In this document: piece after piece, positions 42,535 through 52,098 of the stretch
Numbering within the stretch: the stretch's first letter is position 1
Layout of the letters: each line of letters begins with the position of its first letter
Assembly: GCA_002349525.1 (NCBI GenBank)
Contig: DEDL01000032.1
Location: forward strand, 93,804 to 157,803
Source: Lachnoclostridium sp. UBA2905
GTDB taxonomy: Bacteria; Bacillota; Clostridia; Lachnospirales; Lachnospiraceae
Length of the DNA: 64,000 bases
Direction: 5' to 3'
Translations under genes and position numbers: made by a program
Notes under the pieces: generated by a model
Databases searched by the model: none
What the model was told of the DNA's origin: nothing
Seen by the model: only the letters and a program-made list of their open reading frames with translations

Positions 42535-45084
42535 ATGAACAGAATTTCATCATTTTTAAAAAAATATGACAGGTATGGAATTATAAGAGGCATACTTGTC
42601 CTTGTGATGTTAACGGTTTCAATATTTTTTGTTATACATTCAGTTACCTACAATCAGATACTGAAGTCATATCATGATTCAATGACTGCAAGTACACGTA
42701 TAACTGCATCACAGTTTGAGGATATTATTAATTCCAATATAACGTATCTTTATGAGGTTTCTGAACTTTTAAGTGAGTATGATTCCCTGAAGAGTGCAGA
42801 GGCAAAAGAGACTCTTGCAAAGATGGAGACCGGAAGTTATTTTTCAAAACTTTATATATTGTGTAATGACGGAACAATATTTGGATCAAAGGGTGCTGAT
42901 CTGATTGCTGATTCAGACAGTATTAACAGTATATTCAGTACCTCCATTGGTTTTGGAAGAAGTGACGTTATTGCAGGAAACAATGATATAATACTCCACG
43001 TTCCTGTGGTTGAGGGTAATACCCAGCTGTTAGGTGTTCTTGATGAGGAGTATTTTAAGAAAAAACTCAGTCTTATGAATACAAGCGGCATAACAAGATT
43101 TATGCTTATGAACTCTCTTACAGGAGAGGTTAATCTTGATGTTCTTACAGAAGAAGATGCCCAGACTAAGAAACATGATTATTTCAAGGTTATGGAGCAT
43201 GCATCTTATGAGAAGGGCTATGATTATTCTGGCATAAGAAGTGATATGCTTAAAAAACAAAGTGGTTTTGTTGCATATACTGTGGAGGGTGATACTGAAC
43301 TTCATTATCAGTCCTATACACCTACAGAATATGAGGGCTGGTATGTCATCCAGATTCTTCCGGAGAATGTTGTTTTATCATCTTCAAAAGACCTGAGGGA
43401 CAGCATTATTGAGGTGTTCTGTATACTTGTCGTGGTATATCTTATCGTATTATTTTATCTGATAAGACATAATCATAAGATCGATAAGGAAAATGAAGAT
43501 ATAAGAATGCAGGTCAGGGTGGAGGAGCTTGCCAATGAGGCCAAGACATCATTTTTATCAAATATGTCCCATGACATAAGGACTCCTTTGAATGCCATCG
43601 TGGGACTGGCTGATATATGTGAGATGAATGCAGACAATGCAGACAGAGTAAGGGAATGTATCGGCAAGCAGAAGGCTGCATCAGAGCATCTTATGACTCT
43701 TATTAATGACGTTCTCGAAATGAGCAGAATTGAAAGTGGAAAGGTAACATTTGAAGAGACAGAGTTCCAGATTGGTGTTTCAATCCACAATATGGTTATG
43801 CTTTTACAGCAGAGTGTAGAAGAGAAAAAACACAGATTCTGTGTTTCTATAGACAGACTTGAGCATGAAGCTGTTATTGGTGATGAACAGCGCATTACAA
43901 GAGCACTTCTTAATATCATAAGCAATGCCATTAAGTTTACAGGCAACGGCGGAAGAATATCTGTTGTGCTTAACGAGAGTGAAACAGAAGAACCTGGAAT
44001 TTCTGAATTCTGTGTTACGGTAAGTGATAACGGAATGGGAATGACAGAGGAATTTGTTAAGAGGATATTTATACCATTTGAGAGAATGCAGGATTCTACG
44101 GTAAGCCAGATAGAAGGGGCGGGCCTTGGAATGACTATTGCCCATGATCTTGTCAGCAAGATGGGTGGAACAATAGATGTATCTTCAGAGCTTGGAACAG
44201 GAACAGTAGTAACTGTGAAGTTTCCTATGAAGGTTGTTGACACTCCTAAGATACCTGAGCAGTATGAACCGGTATTTGAAGAGCTTAAGAATAAGTATGT
44301 TGTTATAGTTGATAATGATGTTGAGAATGTTGAATGGCTTGATGAAGTAATCAGATCTCTTGGTATGAGAACTATATCCACAACAAGTGCAAGAGATGCC
44401 ATTGATGATGTTAAGAAGCTTATGGATTCCGGTCAGAGCGAAATTGCTCTTATGATATTTGGCTGGAGAATGCCTAAGATGAATGGAATAGAGCTTTCAA
44501 TGCATATGCGAGAGATTGTCGGCAATGAAGTGCCAATTATAATGCAGACTGTATATGAGTTTAATGAGAATGAAAAAGAGATGAGAAAGGCCGGAATCAA
44601 TAATGTCTTAGTAGAACCAATATTCAGGTCAGATCTTCTTGAAGTATTTTATGAGATGGTTAACGGTGGCAATGACAGTAAAATGGCATTCCCTGACTTT
44701 AGTGGCAGAAGAATACTTCTTGTTGATGACCACAGGGTCAATGCAGAAATCGTTGCTGAATATCTTCAGTACACAGGAATTACAGTTGATACGGTTTATG
44801 ATGGATATGAGGCTGTTGAACAGATGGAGAAAACTCCTGACGGATTTTATGACCTTATACTTATGGACATCAGAATGCCAAAGATGGATGGATATGAAGC
44901 TACAAGGAAAATACGTAGCATGAAGAGTGACTACACTAAGAAGATTCCAATTATTGCTCTTTCTGCCAATGCATTTGCCGAAGACCGTAAAATGTCCAGA
45001 GAAGTGGGCATGAATGGACATCTGGCAAAGCCTGTGAAATATGAAGAGATATATGCTGAACTTAAGAAGTGGCTTTTGAAATAA
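42535..45084 (+). CDS. Membrane hybrid histidine kinase with pseudo-receiver plus receiver
   Basis: 849 residues. Membrane helix at about 18-38, an extracellular sensor domain of about 250 residues (double Cache-like), second helix at about 290-312 (VFCILVVVYLIVLFYLI), then the kinase with FLSNMSHDIRTPLNAIVG (H346) and ATPase motifs NIISNAIKFTGNGG, VSDNGMGM and GAGLGMTIAHDLVSKMGG. Two receiver-like domains follow. In the first (about 595-715) the phosphoacceptor position is glycine (G643 in IFGWRMPKMNG) and the conserved Lys-Pro is Glu-Pro, so it should not be phosphorylated. The second (about 722-845) is complete, with D778 in LMDIRMPKMDG and LAKP. No DNA-binding domain: output is a separate partner. 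Confidence 0.92.
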   Translation: MNRISSFLKKYDRYGIIRGILVLVMLTVSIFFVIHSVTYNQILKSYHDSMTASTRITASQFEDIINSNITYLYEVSELLSEYDSLKSAEAKETLAKMETGSYFSKLYILCNDGTIFGSKGADLIADSDSINSIFSTSIGFGRSDVIAGNNDIILHVPVVEGNTQLLGVLDEEYFKKKLSLMNTSGITRFMLMNSLTGEVNLDVLTEEDAQTKKHDYFKVMEHASYEKGYDYSGIRSDMLKKQSGFVAYTVEGDTELHYQSYTPTEYEGWYVIQILPENVVLSSSKDLRDSIIEVFCILVVVYLIVLFYLIRHNHKIDKENEDIRMQVRVEELANEAKTSFLSNMSHDIRTPLNAIVGLADICEMNADNADRVRECIGKQKAASEHLMTLINDVLEMSRIESGKVTFEETEFQIGVSIHNMVMLLQQSVEEKKHRFCVSIDRLEHEAVIGDEQRITRALLNIISNAIKFTGNGGRISVVLNESETEEPGISEFCVTVSDNGMGMTEEFVKRIFIPFERMQDSTVSQIEGAGLGMTIAHDLVSKMGGTIDVSSELGTGTVVTVKFPMKVVDTPKIPEQYEPVFEELKNKYVVIVDNDVENVEWLDEVIRSLGMRTISTTSARDAIDDVKKLMDSGQSEIALMIFGWRMPKMNGIELSMHMREIVGNEVPIIMQTVYEFNENEKEMRKAGINNVLVEPIFRSDLLEVFYEMVNGGNDSKMAFPDFSGRRILLVDDHRVNAEIVAEYLQYTGITVDTVYDGYEAVEQMEKTPDGFYDLILMDIRMPKMDGYEATRKIRSMKSDYTKKIPIIALSANAFAEDRKMSREVGMNGHLAKPVKYEEIYAELKKWLLK

Positions 45085-45116
45085 GATAAGAAATATAAAA
45101 TGGAGTGAGAGATTTT

Positions 45117-46232
45117 ATGGCTAAGAAAAAAAGTACGGGAGTTGTTGTGGCATTAATTATGCTTAAGACATTTGTTGTAGTACTGCTTATGCTTTTAGTG
45201 GGATTGGGAAGCTACAAGGCTACAATGAAGTATTATGAGACTACTGAAGGTGGTCCTGGTTCAAAGGATATGCTTGATATAGTAGGAGATGCAACAGCGG
45301 ATGCTGTATCAAGAAACCTTATATATTCAGTTGAGGCAGATAAGAAGAAAATTACTGCCATGGTCATAGAGGTACTTAATACTGAAACAGGCAACCTTGA
45401 TTACATTACAATACCGGATAATTTCCAGTTCCTTATTAACAATGATATGTATCAGAGGCTGTATGCAGCAGGAGTGGATGTACCACAGGTTATGAAAATG
45501 AGCCAGCTCAACCAGTATTTTACTGATTCATCTTCATATGAATATGGTGTAATTCTTCTTGAAAATTATTTTAATATTGATATCGGATATTATACGGTTA
45601 TGCCTGAAGACCAGTTTAATGCAGCCTTTACAAAGGATGCTGAAACAGGCTGTATGAAGGTAAGTGATGCCTGTCTCCTGGAAAGAGGAAATATAGCTGA
45701 TGTTAAGTCTATGGAACAGTATATTAAGGACAAGTACAGTAATTATACTACTAACATAAAGATTAAAAGCAAGGCAAAATATGCTGAAACATACTTTAAT
45801 GTAAATCCGGAAATGATATATTATTATATAATGCCGGGCCAGGAGGAGAATGGCGGATGTGTGGTAGATTCAACAGAAGGCCAGAATATGTACCAGCATG
45901 TTGTTAATAGCACAACACATAAAACAGCCCAGGTACTTGTTAAGAATATTCCAGCAAAGAATCTGAAAATAAAGGTTCTTAATGGTAGTGGAGGTACAGG
46001 AATCGCAGGAAAGGTTAAAACTATTTTGGAAAATGATGACATTCCTGTATTAAAGATTGCTGATAATCCGGAGAAGCTTGAAAAGACACTTATAAAAGTA
46101 AGAAAGGAAGGAATGGGTAATGACCTTCTCAAATACTTTAACGGAGCCACATTGGAGGTATCTGAAATTGAAAAAGGCTTTGATGTAATAATAATCGTTG
46201 GTGATCTTGACATTGATATACAGCAGAAGTAA
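45117..46232 (+). CDS. Membrane-anchored LCP-like/LytR_C domain protein
   Basis: 371 residues: one N-terminal membrane helix (about 8-30), an extracellular region resembling the LytR-CpsA-Psr fold (about 60-215) and a C-terminal LytR_C domain (about 277-368) with IKVLNGSGGTGIAGKVKTILEN. The LCP part is poor: the usual arginine/aspartate pyrophosphate-binding motifs are missing, and where SIPRDT would be expected there is TIPDNFQF. It is therefore probably not an active phosphotransferase. An upstream GTG at 45105 is in frame, but GGAG at 45102-45105 favours ATG 45117. A WecG/TagA-like gene follows, which keeps a cell-wall polymer theme. Confidence 0.75.
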   Translation: MAKKKSTGVVVALIMLKTFVVVLLMLLVGLGSYKATMKYYETTEGGPGSKDMLDIVGDATADAVSRNLIYSVEADKKKITAMVIEVLNTETGNLDYITIPDNFQFLINNDMYQRLYAAGVDVPQVMKMSQLNQYFTDSSSYEYGVILLENYFNIDIGYYTVMPEDQFNAAFTKDAETGCMKVSDACLLERGNIADVKSMEQYIKDKYSNYTTNIKIKSKAKYAETYFNVNPEMIYYYIMPGQEENGGCVVDSTEGQNMYQHVVNSTTHKTAQVLVKNIPAKNLKIKVLNGSGGTGIAGKVKTILENDDIPVLKIADNPEKLEKTLIKVRKEGMGNDLLKYFNGATLEVSEIEKGFDVIIIVGDLDIDIQQK

Positions 46233-46272
46233 TGCTGTAGCAATTATGAAATTGTAACTTGGAGGTTTTAAA

Positions 46273-47001
46273 ATGGGCAGTTTAGCTGACATAATGGGAG
46301 TTCCCGTTAATGTGCTTTCTGACAGGGAGTTGCTTGGACTTATGCGTCTCTACATGGGGAATGATTATATGAATAGAATATTTATGCTGTCCGTTGACAC
46401 CTTTAGTTTTCTGTCGGAAAATCCCGAGCAAAAAAGTGTTATGGATGATGCAGACCTGATATTACCTGCTGAAAAAATTGTACTTGGAAAAAGACAGAGG
46501 CATTTTGCCAAGAATATAGTAAAGGGATATATGAGCTTTATGTACCTTTTACGTATAAAGGGTCTTGTGGAAAGCATGTATATTATTGGTGACAGCGAAA
46601 AACAGACAGAACAGCTTGTGGAGGTCTGTAAAAAGCAGAATGACAGTTTGATAATAAGCGGCAGCTGTAACATAAATGATGAGACGAAGTCGGAAGAAGA
46701 AGTAATTAATGAGATAAACAGTGTTATGCCGGATATAATAATATTAGCTGTTGAAGATGGAAAGCTCTTTAACTGGGTGATGGAAAATGGACAGAAATTA
46801 GCTGCAAAGCTTTGCGTATGCATGTGTGATATAGCAGAACGCGTCATAAAAGAGAATTCCAGTCCGCCGGGAATAATATCGGCTTTGGGATTTGAAAAAC
46901 TGTATTATTCCATGATACAGAAAAAATATAAAGGAAATACAAAAAAAGAGCGTATATTTAATGCGTTAATAGCAGACTATAATAACAAAAACGGGGAGTG
47001 A
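46273..47001 (+). CDS. Divergent WecG/TagA/CpsF-like protein
   Basis: 242-residue protein with the layout of GT26 glycosyltransferases that add ManNAc-type sugars to lipid carriers: MGVPVNVLSDRELLGLM at the start, VDTFSFLSENPEQKSVMDDADLILPAEKIVL in place of the donor-site region, MYIIGDSEKQTEQL and PDIIILAVEDGKLFNWVM. In active enzymes this last stretch reads G-x-P-K-Q-E; here it is AVEDGK, so the catalytic centre appears lost or altered. ATG 46273 follows GGAGG. Its stop overlaps the YitT gene. It is conserved enough to be a real gene; its activity is doubtful. Confidence 0.7.
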   Translation: MGSLADIMGVPVNVLSDRELLGLMRLYMGNDYMNRIFMLSVDTFSFLSENPEQKSVMDDADLILPAEKIVLGKRQRHFAKNIVKGYMSFMYLLRIKGLVESMYIIGDSEKQTEQLVEVCKKQNDSLIISGSCNINDETKSEEEVINEINSVMPDIIILAVEDGKLFNWVMENGQKLAAKLCVCMCDIAERVIKENSSPPGIISALGFEKLYYSMIQKKYKGNTKKERIFNALIADYNNKNGE

Positions 47002-47915
47002 GAGGCCTGTATAGTCTGATAAAAAGCATTACAAAATGTAAATACGTTATTATAACAGTAGGAGTTTGCCTGATGGCTGTTGGAATAAGGTGTATATATG
47101 AACCACTTAACCTTGTTACCGGCGGTATATCAGGCATTGCTATTCTTATAGGACATATTACGGAAGGTATAAAGGAAGGTGGAATACCGGTATGGCTTAC
47201 AACAGCGGCACTTAATATTCCATTATTTGCCGCAGGGTGGTTTGTAAAAGGAAAGGAGTATTTAAAAAGGTCACTTTACGGAACAGTTATGTTTACAGTG
47301 TTTTTGTCCCTTATACCAAGGGTAAATCTGGCTGACCAGGACTACGTACTTGCAGCGGTTATTGGCGGACTTATAACCGGATGTGGACTTGGACTTGTGT
47401 TTTTGACATCTTCATCAACAGGTGGAACGGATCTGTTAAGTCAGATAATAAGAAGATTCTGTCCGCAGTTTTCGGTCAGCACTATAATATTTATCATAGA
47501 CTCAATAATAGTTGCAGCCGGCGGGGTGGTATTCGGTTATAAAAATGCAGCCTATGCAATTGCAGCTGTATATATAAGTACCAGGACCATGGACAAAATA
47601 ATTGCGGGCTCATCAAATGGTCTTATGCTTATGATTATATCTGAAAAATACAGGGCAATAAGTGACCACATTATGAACGAACAAAAAAGAGGTGTTACTG
47701 CCATAAATGTAACTGGAATGTATAGCAATAAGAGTAAAAAAATGCTTATTTGCGCTACAGGTAAAAGAGAACTGATAAAGACTTTGAAAATAATATATGA
47801 ACAGGATATTAATGCTTTCATAATGATTTCTGATACAAGAGAAATATTAGGTGAAGGATTTATAAACATGGATGACTATTTAGATCAGTCTGTACAAAAT
47901 ACACAAAATATATGA
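46998..47915 (+). CDS. YitT family membrane protein
   Basis: 305 residues: an N-terminal domain with five or six membrane helices and family marks GIRCIYEPLNLVTGGISGIAILI and GLGLVFLTSSSTGGTDLLSQIIRRF, then a cytosolic C-terminal DUF2179 domain (about 215-290) with GLMLMIISEKYRAISDHIMNEQKRGVTAINVTGMYS. Widespread in Firmicutes; the transported substrate is unknown. GTG start at 46998 overlaps the previous stop, with GGGGAG immediately before, so translation is coupled. Confidence 0.88.
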   Translation: MRGLYSLIKSITKCKYVIITVGVCLMAVGIRCIYEPLNLVTGGISGIAILIGHITEGIKEGGIPVWLTTAALNIPLFAAGWFVKGKEYLKRSLYGTVMFTVFLSLIPRVNLADQDYVLAAVIGGLITGCGLGLVFLTSSSTGGTDLLSQIIRRFCPQFSVSTIIFIIDSIIVAAGGVVFGYKNAAYAIAAVYISTRTMDKIIAGSSNGLMLMIISEKYRAISDHIMNEQKRGVTAINVTGMYSNKSKKMLICATGKRELIKTLKIIYEQDINAFIMISDTREILGEGFINMDDYLDQSVQNTQNI

Positions 47916-48013
47916 ATTTATTTTGGTAAAATGGCAATATGGAGTTTTTTTTGTTAAGGTGTATAATAGTCAGTATGGATTAGATACATTCACTTTAGGG
48001 AGGAAATTTAATA

Positions 48014-49126
48014 ATGGCAAGTTTATCATTAAGAAACATTAACAAAACATATCCTAATGGATTCGTTGCAGTAAAGAACTTCAATCTTGAGATTGCAGAT
48101 AAGGAATTTATCATTTTCGTTGGACCATCAGGTTGTGGTAAGTCAACAACACTTCGTATGATCGCCGGACTTGAGGAGATTACATCAGGTGAGCTTTATA
48201 TCGGAGACAAGCTCGTTAACGATGTTGAGCCAAAAGATAGAGATATCGCGATGGTATTCCAGAACTACGCTCTGTATCCACATATGTCAGTATATGACAA
48301 CATGGCATTCGGACTCAGACTTCGTAAGGTTCCAAAGGATAGAATTGATAAACTTGTTCATGAAGCAGCTAAGATTCTTAATATTGAGATGTTATTAGAC
48401 CGTAAGCCAAAGGCTTTATCAGGTGGACAGAGACAGCGAGTTGCCATGGGTCGTGCAATCGTTCGTGATCCTAAGGTATTCCTTATGGATGAGCCTCTTT
48501 CAAACCTTGATGCAAAGCTTCGTGTACAGATGCGTATTGAGATTTCAAAGCTTCATCAGAGACTTGAGTCAACAATCATCTACGTAACACATGACCAGAC
48601 AGAGGCCCTTACTCTTGGTACAAGAATCGTTGTTATGAAGGACGGAGTTATTCAGCAGGTAGATACACCACTTGACCTTTACATGAAACCTGACAACTTA
48701 TTCGTTGCAGGATTTATCGGATCACCACAGATGAACTTCATCGATTGTAAGGTTCAGAAAGATGGTAGTGATGTTAAGCTTGTATTTGACGAGTTCTCAG
48801 TTAAATTACCAGAAGCTAAAGCAGCTAAGCTTATAGATGCAGGTTATGAGGACAAGACAGTTGTTCTTGGAATCAGACCAGAAGATATTAAAGATGAAGA
48901 GATGTTTATATCTCAGGCAAGAGATTGCTGTATCGATGCAACAGTTAAGGTATATGAGATGCTTGGAGCTGAAGTATTCCTTTACTTTACAGTTGGTAAG
49001 TCAGACATTACAGTTCGTGTTAACCCACGTACAACTGCAAGACCTGGTGATACAATCACAATCGCATTCGATATGAGTAAGGCACATGTCTTCGACAAAG
49101 AAACAGAGAAGGTTATCGTTAACTGA
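48014..49126 (+). CDS. ugpC: Carbohydrate ABC importer ATPase, UgpC/MsmK type
   Basis: 370-residue ATPase that energises sugar ABC importers. Walker A GPSGCGKST, Q-loop VFQNYALYPHMSVYDNMAFGL, signature LSGGQRQRVAMGRAIVRDPKVFLMDEPLSNLDAKLR, H-loop THDQTEALTLGTRIVVM, then a C-terminal regulatory TOBE/OB domain (about 235-370) with GSPQMNFIDC and LGIRPEDI. No permease or binding protein is adjacent. In Firmicutes a single MsmK/MsmX-type ATPase often serves several importers, and an isolated gene like this is the usual arrangement. GGGAGG precedes the ATG; a terminator follows. Confidence 0.94.
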   Translation: MASLSLRNINKTYPNGFVAVKNFNLEIADKEFIIFVGPSGCGKSTTLRMIAGLEEITSGELYIGDKLVNDVEPKDRDIAMVFQNYALYPHMSVYDNMAFGLRLRKVPKDRIDKLVHEAAKILNIEMLLDRKPKALSGGQRQRVAMGRAIVRDPKVFLMDEPLSNLDAKLRVQMRIEISKLHQRLESTIIYVTHDQTEALTLGTRIVVMKDGVIQQVDTPLDLYMKPDNLFVAGFIGSPQMNFIDCKVQKDGSDVKLVFDEFSVKLPEAKAAKLIDAGYEDKTVVLGIRPEDIKDEEMFISQARDCCIDATVKVYEMLGAEVFLYFTVGKSDITVRVNPRTTARPGDTITIAFDMSKAHVFDKETEKVIVN

Positions 49127-49171
49127 TTCTGAATTAAAGCAGGTTAATAATACTAAATATAACTTATCAGA

Positions 49172-49206
49172 CAACTGTCATATGTATAATATGGCAGTTG
49201 TTTTTT
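49172..49206 (+). terminator. Terminator of the sugar ABC ATPase gene
   Basis: CAACTGTCAT (49172-49181) pairs with ATGGCAGTTG (49191-49200), one G-T pair, followed by TTTTTT. Confidence 0.93.
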
Positions 49207-49325
49207 GGCTTGAATATAAGGTCAGAATACATTCTTTTTTATGCATATAAGTGACTACTCTTCTTGAGTTTTCAGATAATACGTGTTAAACTGAAATATA
49301 TGTGCGCAGGAGGATGATTCAATAC

Positions 49326-50432
49326 ATGATATCAAATCAGATAATACAGAATACAATAGAAGGCGTTAAAAACATAGGCAGAGTTGAGATTGGAGTTGTG
49401 GATGTAGAGGGAAAGGTGGTTGCCTCGACATTTTCCGGAGTAGAGATGTTTGTGGATGCCGTACTCTCATTTGTTGATTCACCGGCAGACAGTCAGGATG
49501 TCCAGGGTGTTCAGTTTTTTAAAGTATTTGACGACAATCAGCTAGAATACGTTGTTCTTGTAAAGGGCGAAAGTGAAGACGTATATATGCTTGGAAAGAT
49601 TATTGCTTTTCAGATACAGGGTCTTTTAGTGGCATATAAGGAAAGATATGACAAAGATAATTTCATTAAGAATCTTCTTTTAGATAATCTCTTATCTGTT
49701 GATATTAATACCCGCTCCAAGAAGCTTCACATAGACATGAAAGCAAGAAGAGTTGTGTTTATAATTGAAGCCAAGAATGTCAATTCAGACAGTGACAGAA
49801 GTGATAATAATGCTATTGAAGTTGTAAGAAGTTTATTTGCAACAAGGAATAAGGATTTTATTACTGCAATTGATGAAAACAGCATAATTCTTGTTAAAGA
49901 GGTGCAGAGTACTGAGGAATATAGTGACCTTGATAGGATTGCCAGGGTTATAATTGATATGCTTAATACAGAAGCACTTGCCAATGCTCATGTTGCATAT
50001 GGAACTATCGTAAATGATATAAAGGATGTTTCACGTTCATATAAGGAAGCCAGAATGGCATTAGAGGTAGGTAATATATTTTACAGTGATAAGAGAGTTA
50101 TAGCATATAATCATCTGGGAATCGGACGTTTAATATATCAGCTCCCTGTGCAGCTTTGCAATTTATTTATAAAAGAGAGCTTTGCAGGAAAATCCCTGGA
50201 GGATTTTGATGAAGAAACACTCACTACCATATTTAAGTTTTTTGAGAATAATCTTAATGTATCAGAAACCTCAAGACAGTTGTTTATTCACCGTAATACC
50301 CTGGTATACAGACTGGATAAGCTTCAGAAGCAGACTGGTCTTGACCTCAGGGTGTTTGAGGACGCCATAGCATTTAAGATTGCACTTATGGTTTTAAAAT
50401 ATACCAAGTATATGGAAGATAAAACTTATTAA
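49326..50432 (+). CDS. CdaR/PucR-family transcriptional regulator
   Basis: 368 residues. N-terminal sugar-diacid-recognition-like sensor region (MISNQIIQNTIEGVKNIGRVEIGVVDVEGKVVAS), a middle GGDEF-like/CdaR domain (about 130-265) and a C-terminal PucR-type helix-turn-helix with FFENNLNVSETSRQLFIHRNTLVYRLDKLQKQTGLDLR. Such regulators activate genes for sugar acids or related carbon sources. AGGAGG at 49308-49313 with 12-base spacing supports ATG 49326; ATG 49314 would be too close. Its place after the sugar ABC ATPase suggests a role in carbohydrate uptake control, but a terminator separates them. Confidence 0.85.
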   Translation: MISNQIIQNTIEGVKNIGRVEIGVVDVEGKVVASTFSGVEMFVDAVLSFVDSPADSQDVQGVQFFKVFDDNQLEYVVLVKGESEDVYMLGKIIAFQIQGLLVAYKERYDKDNFIKNLLLDNLLSVDINTRSKKLHIDMKARRVVFIIEAKNVNSDSDRSDNNAIEVVRSLFATRNKDFITAIDENSIILVKEVQSTEEYSDLDRIARVIIDMLNTEALANAHVAYGTIVNDIKDVSRSYKEARMALEVGNIFYSDKRVIAYNHLGIGRLIYQLPVQLCNLFIKESFAGKSLEDFDEETLTTIFKFFENNLNVSETSRQLFIHRNTLVYRLDKLQKQTGLDLRVFEDAIAFKIALMVLKYTKYMEDKTY

Positions 50433-50483
50433 AATAAACTGCATAATGAATATATATGTGGTTCGGAGGATATGTAAGAGGCT

Positions 50484-51188
50484 ATGGATAACTTACCAAT
50501 AATAAAACTTGAAAACATAAAAAAAACATATCAGGAAAATGTTGATGCTCTGGATGATATTTCACTTACTATCAATAAGGGTGAGTTCGTATTTATTGTG
50601 GGACCAAGCGGTTCAGGTAAATCAACTCTTATAAAGCTTATTTTGAAGCAGATTGATGCCACAAGCGGAAAGCTTATTGTGAATGGAAAGGATGTATCAT
50701 CTTTGAAAAGAAGACAGGTTTCCAAATACAGAAGGGATATAGGAGTTGTATTTCAGAATTTTAAGCTGCTTAAGGACCGCTCTGTATTTGAGAATGTTGC
50801 ACTTGCCCAGAGAGTAATTGGAATCCCTAAGTGGAACATGGAAAAGAATGTTTCAGCCATGCTTTCTACAGTGGGACTTTTAGATAAGGCCAAGGCAAAT
50901 CCAAAGGAATTATCCGGTGGTGAGCAGCAGAGAGTAGCCCTTGCAAGAGCTCTTGTTAACAGACCTTCAGTATTGCTTGCAGATGAGCCTACAGGTAATC
51001 TTGATCCTAAGAATGCATGGTCAATGATGAAGCTTTTAGATGATATTAATAAGCTTGGAACCACTGTTTTAGTAGTAACCCATAATCCGGACGTTGTTGA
51101 TATTATGCAAAAAAGGGTAATTACGCTGGAAAAAGGTAAAATATTAAGTGACAGAAGTAAAGGTGGATACACATATGAAAGGAATTAA
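50484..51188 (+). CDS. ftsE: Cell division ATP-binding protein FtsE
   Basis: Cytosolic ATPase that works with FtsX to switch on a peptidoglycan hydrolase at the division site. 234 residues: GPSGSGKSTLIKLIL, VFQNFKLLKDRSVFENVALAQ, LSGGEQQRVALARALVNRPSVLLADEPTGNLDP and VTHNPDVVD. The region YRRDIGVVFQNFKLL is typical of FtsE. It overlaps ftsX by 14 bases. Confidence 0.95.
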   Translation: MDNLPIIKLENIKKTYQENVDALDDISLTINKGEFVFIVGPSGSGKSTLIKLILKQIDATSGKLIVNGKDVSSLKRRQVSKYRRDIGVVFQNFKLLKDRSVFENVALAQRVIGIPKWNMEKNVSAMLSTVGLLDKAKANPKELSGGEQQRVALARALVNRPSVLLADEPTGNLDPKNAWSMMKLLDDINKLGTTVLVVTHNPDVVDIMQKRVITLEKGKILSDRSKGGYTYERN

Positions 51189-52089
51189 TGTACTTTTTTA
51201 CAGCATGAAACAGGGATTGAAAAATCTCAAGAAAAATAGCCTATTTACACTGGCATCCATTGGAACAATTTCAGCCTGTCTGTTTTTGTTTGGCATATTT
51301 TATTTTATTATAAGCAATTTTCAGTATATGCTTAAAACTGCAGAAACTTCTGTTGGAATTACGGTTTTCTTTGATGCAGGATGTGAAGAAGAACAGATAA
51401 AGGCAATTGGTCAGGATATCAGGTCTAAGGACGGAGTAAAGGAAGTTGTGTATGTATCTGCAGAAGAAGCCTGGGAAAAGTTTAAAAATGACGTTTTTGC
51501 CGGTCAGACAGATGATATTTCAGCTACATTTGGGAATGATAATCCTCTTGCTGATTCAGCATCATATGAAGTATATATGTCGGATATTTCCAAGCAGAAG
51601 GAGCTTGTTGATTATATACAGACTTTAAAGGGAGTGCGTCAGGTAAAAAGTTCTGATGTTGCTGCTACAGGTCTTTCAAATATTAACAGACTTATTGGTT
51701 ACGTTTCTGCCGCTATTATAATAATATTGCTGGCAGTATCAATATTCCTTATTAATACCACTATTTCCATGGGTGTCTCCGTGAGAAAGGAAGAGATAGG
51801 TATTATGCGCCTTGTGGGTGCTACAGATCTTTTTATAAAGCTTCCATTTATTTTTGAGGGAGTGCTTATTGGAATTACAGGAGCAGCAGTACCTCTTGTT
51901 ATACTTTATGTGCTTTATGATAAGATTATAGGATTTATATGTGACAGATTCAGTGCCATATCAAGTATATTAGTATTTCTTGGCAGTGGAAAGGTATTTT
52001 CAGTTCTTATTCCGGTTTGTCTTGGAATAGGAATAGGTATAGGTTATATAGGAAGTACACTTACACTTAACAAACATATGAAGGTGTGA
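51175..52089 (+). CDS. ftsX: Cell division permease-like protein FtsX
   Basis: 304 residues, four membrane helices: the first at about 22-44 (LASIGTISACLFLFGIFYFII), an extracellular loop of about 115 residues (about 48-165) that contacts the hydrolase, then helices at about 175-195, 220-243 and 270-292. The VRKEEIGIMRLVGATDLFIKLPFIFEGVLIGITGA segment is the FtsX signature. The open frame begins at 51148, but ATG 51175 (MKGINVLFYSMKQG) is the usual family start and has AAAGGTGG upstream. The next gene encodes a coiled-coil M23 protein, the expected partner. Confidence 0.94.
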   Translation: MKGINVLFYSMKQGLKNLKKNSLFTLASIGTISACLFLFGIFYFIISNFQYMLKTAETSVGITVFFDAGCEEEQIKAIGQDIRSKDGVKEVVYVSAEEAWEKFKNDVFAGQTDDISATFGNDNPLADSASYEVYMSDISKQKELVDYIQTLKGVRQVKSSDVAATGLSNINRLIGYVSAAIIIILLAVSIFLINTTISMGVSVRKEEIGIMRLVGATDLFIKLPFIFEGVLIGITGAAVPLVILYVLYDKIIGFICDRFSAISSILVFLGSGKVFSVLIPVCLGIGIGIGYIGSTLTLNKHMKV

Positions 52090-52098
52090 TCCGGCAGG

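Noticed and set aside
43473..44402. 309-codon open frame on the minus strand
   Set aside because: Lies entirely opposite the kinase core of the hybrid histidine kinase; the translation is Ser/Thr/Leu-rich with no domain, as expected from the complement of a real gene.
48014..50432. Complete sugar ABC importer operon
   Set aside because: Only the ATPase and a regulator are present; there is no permease or binding protein, so no transport specificity was assigned.
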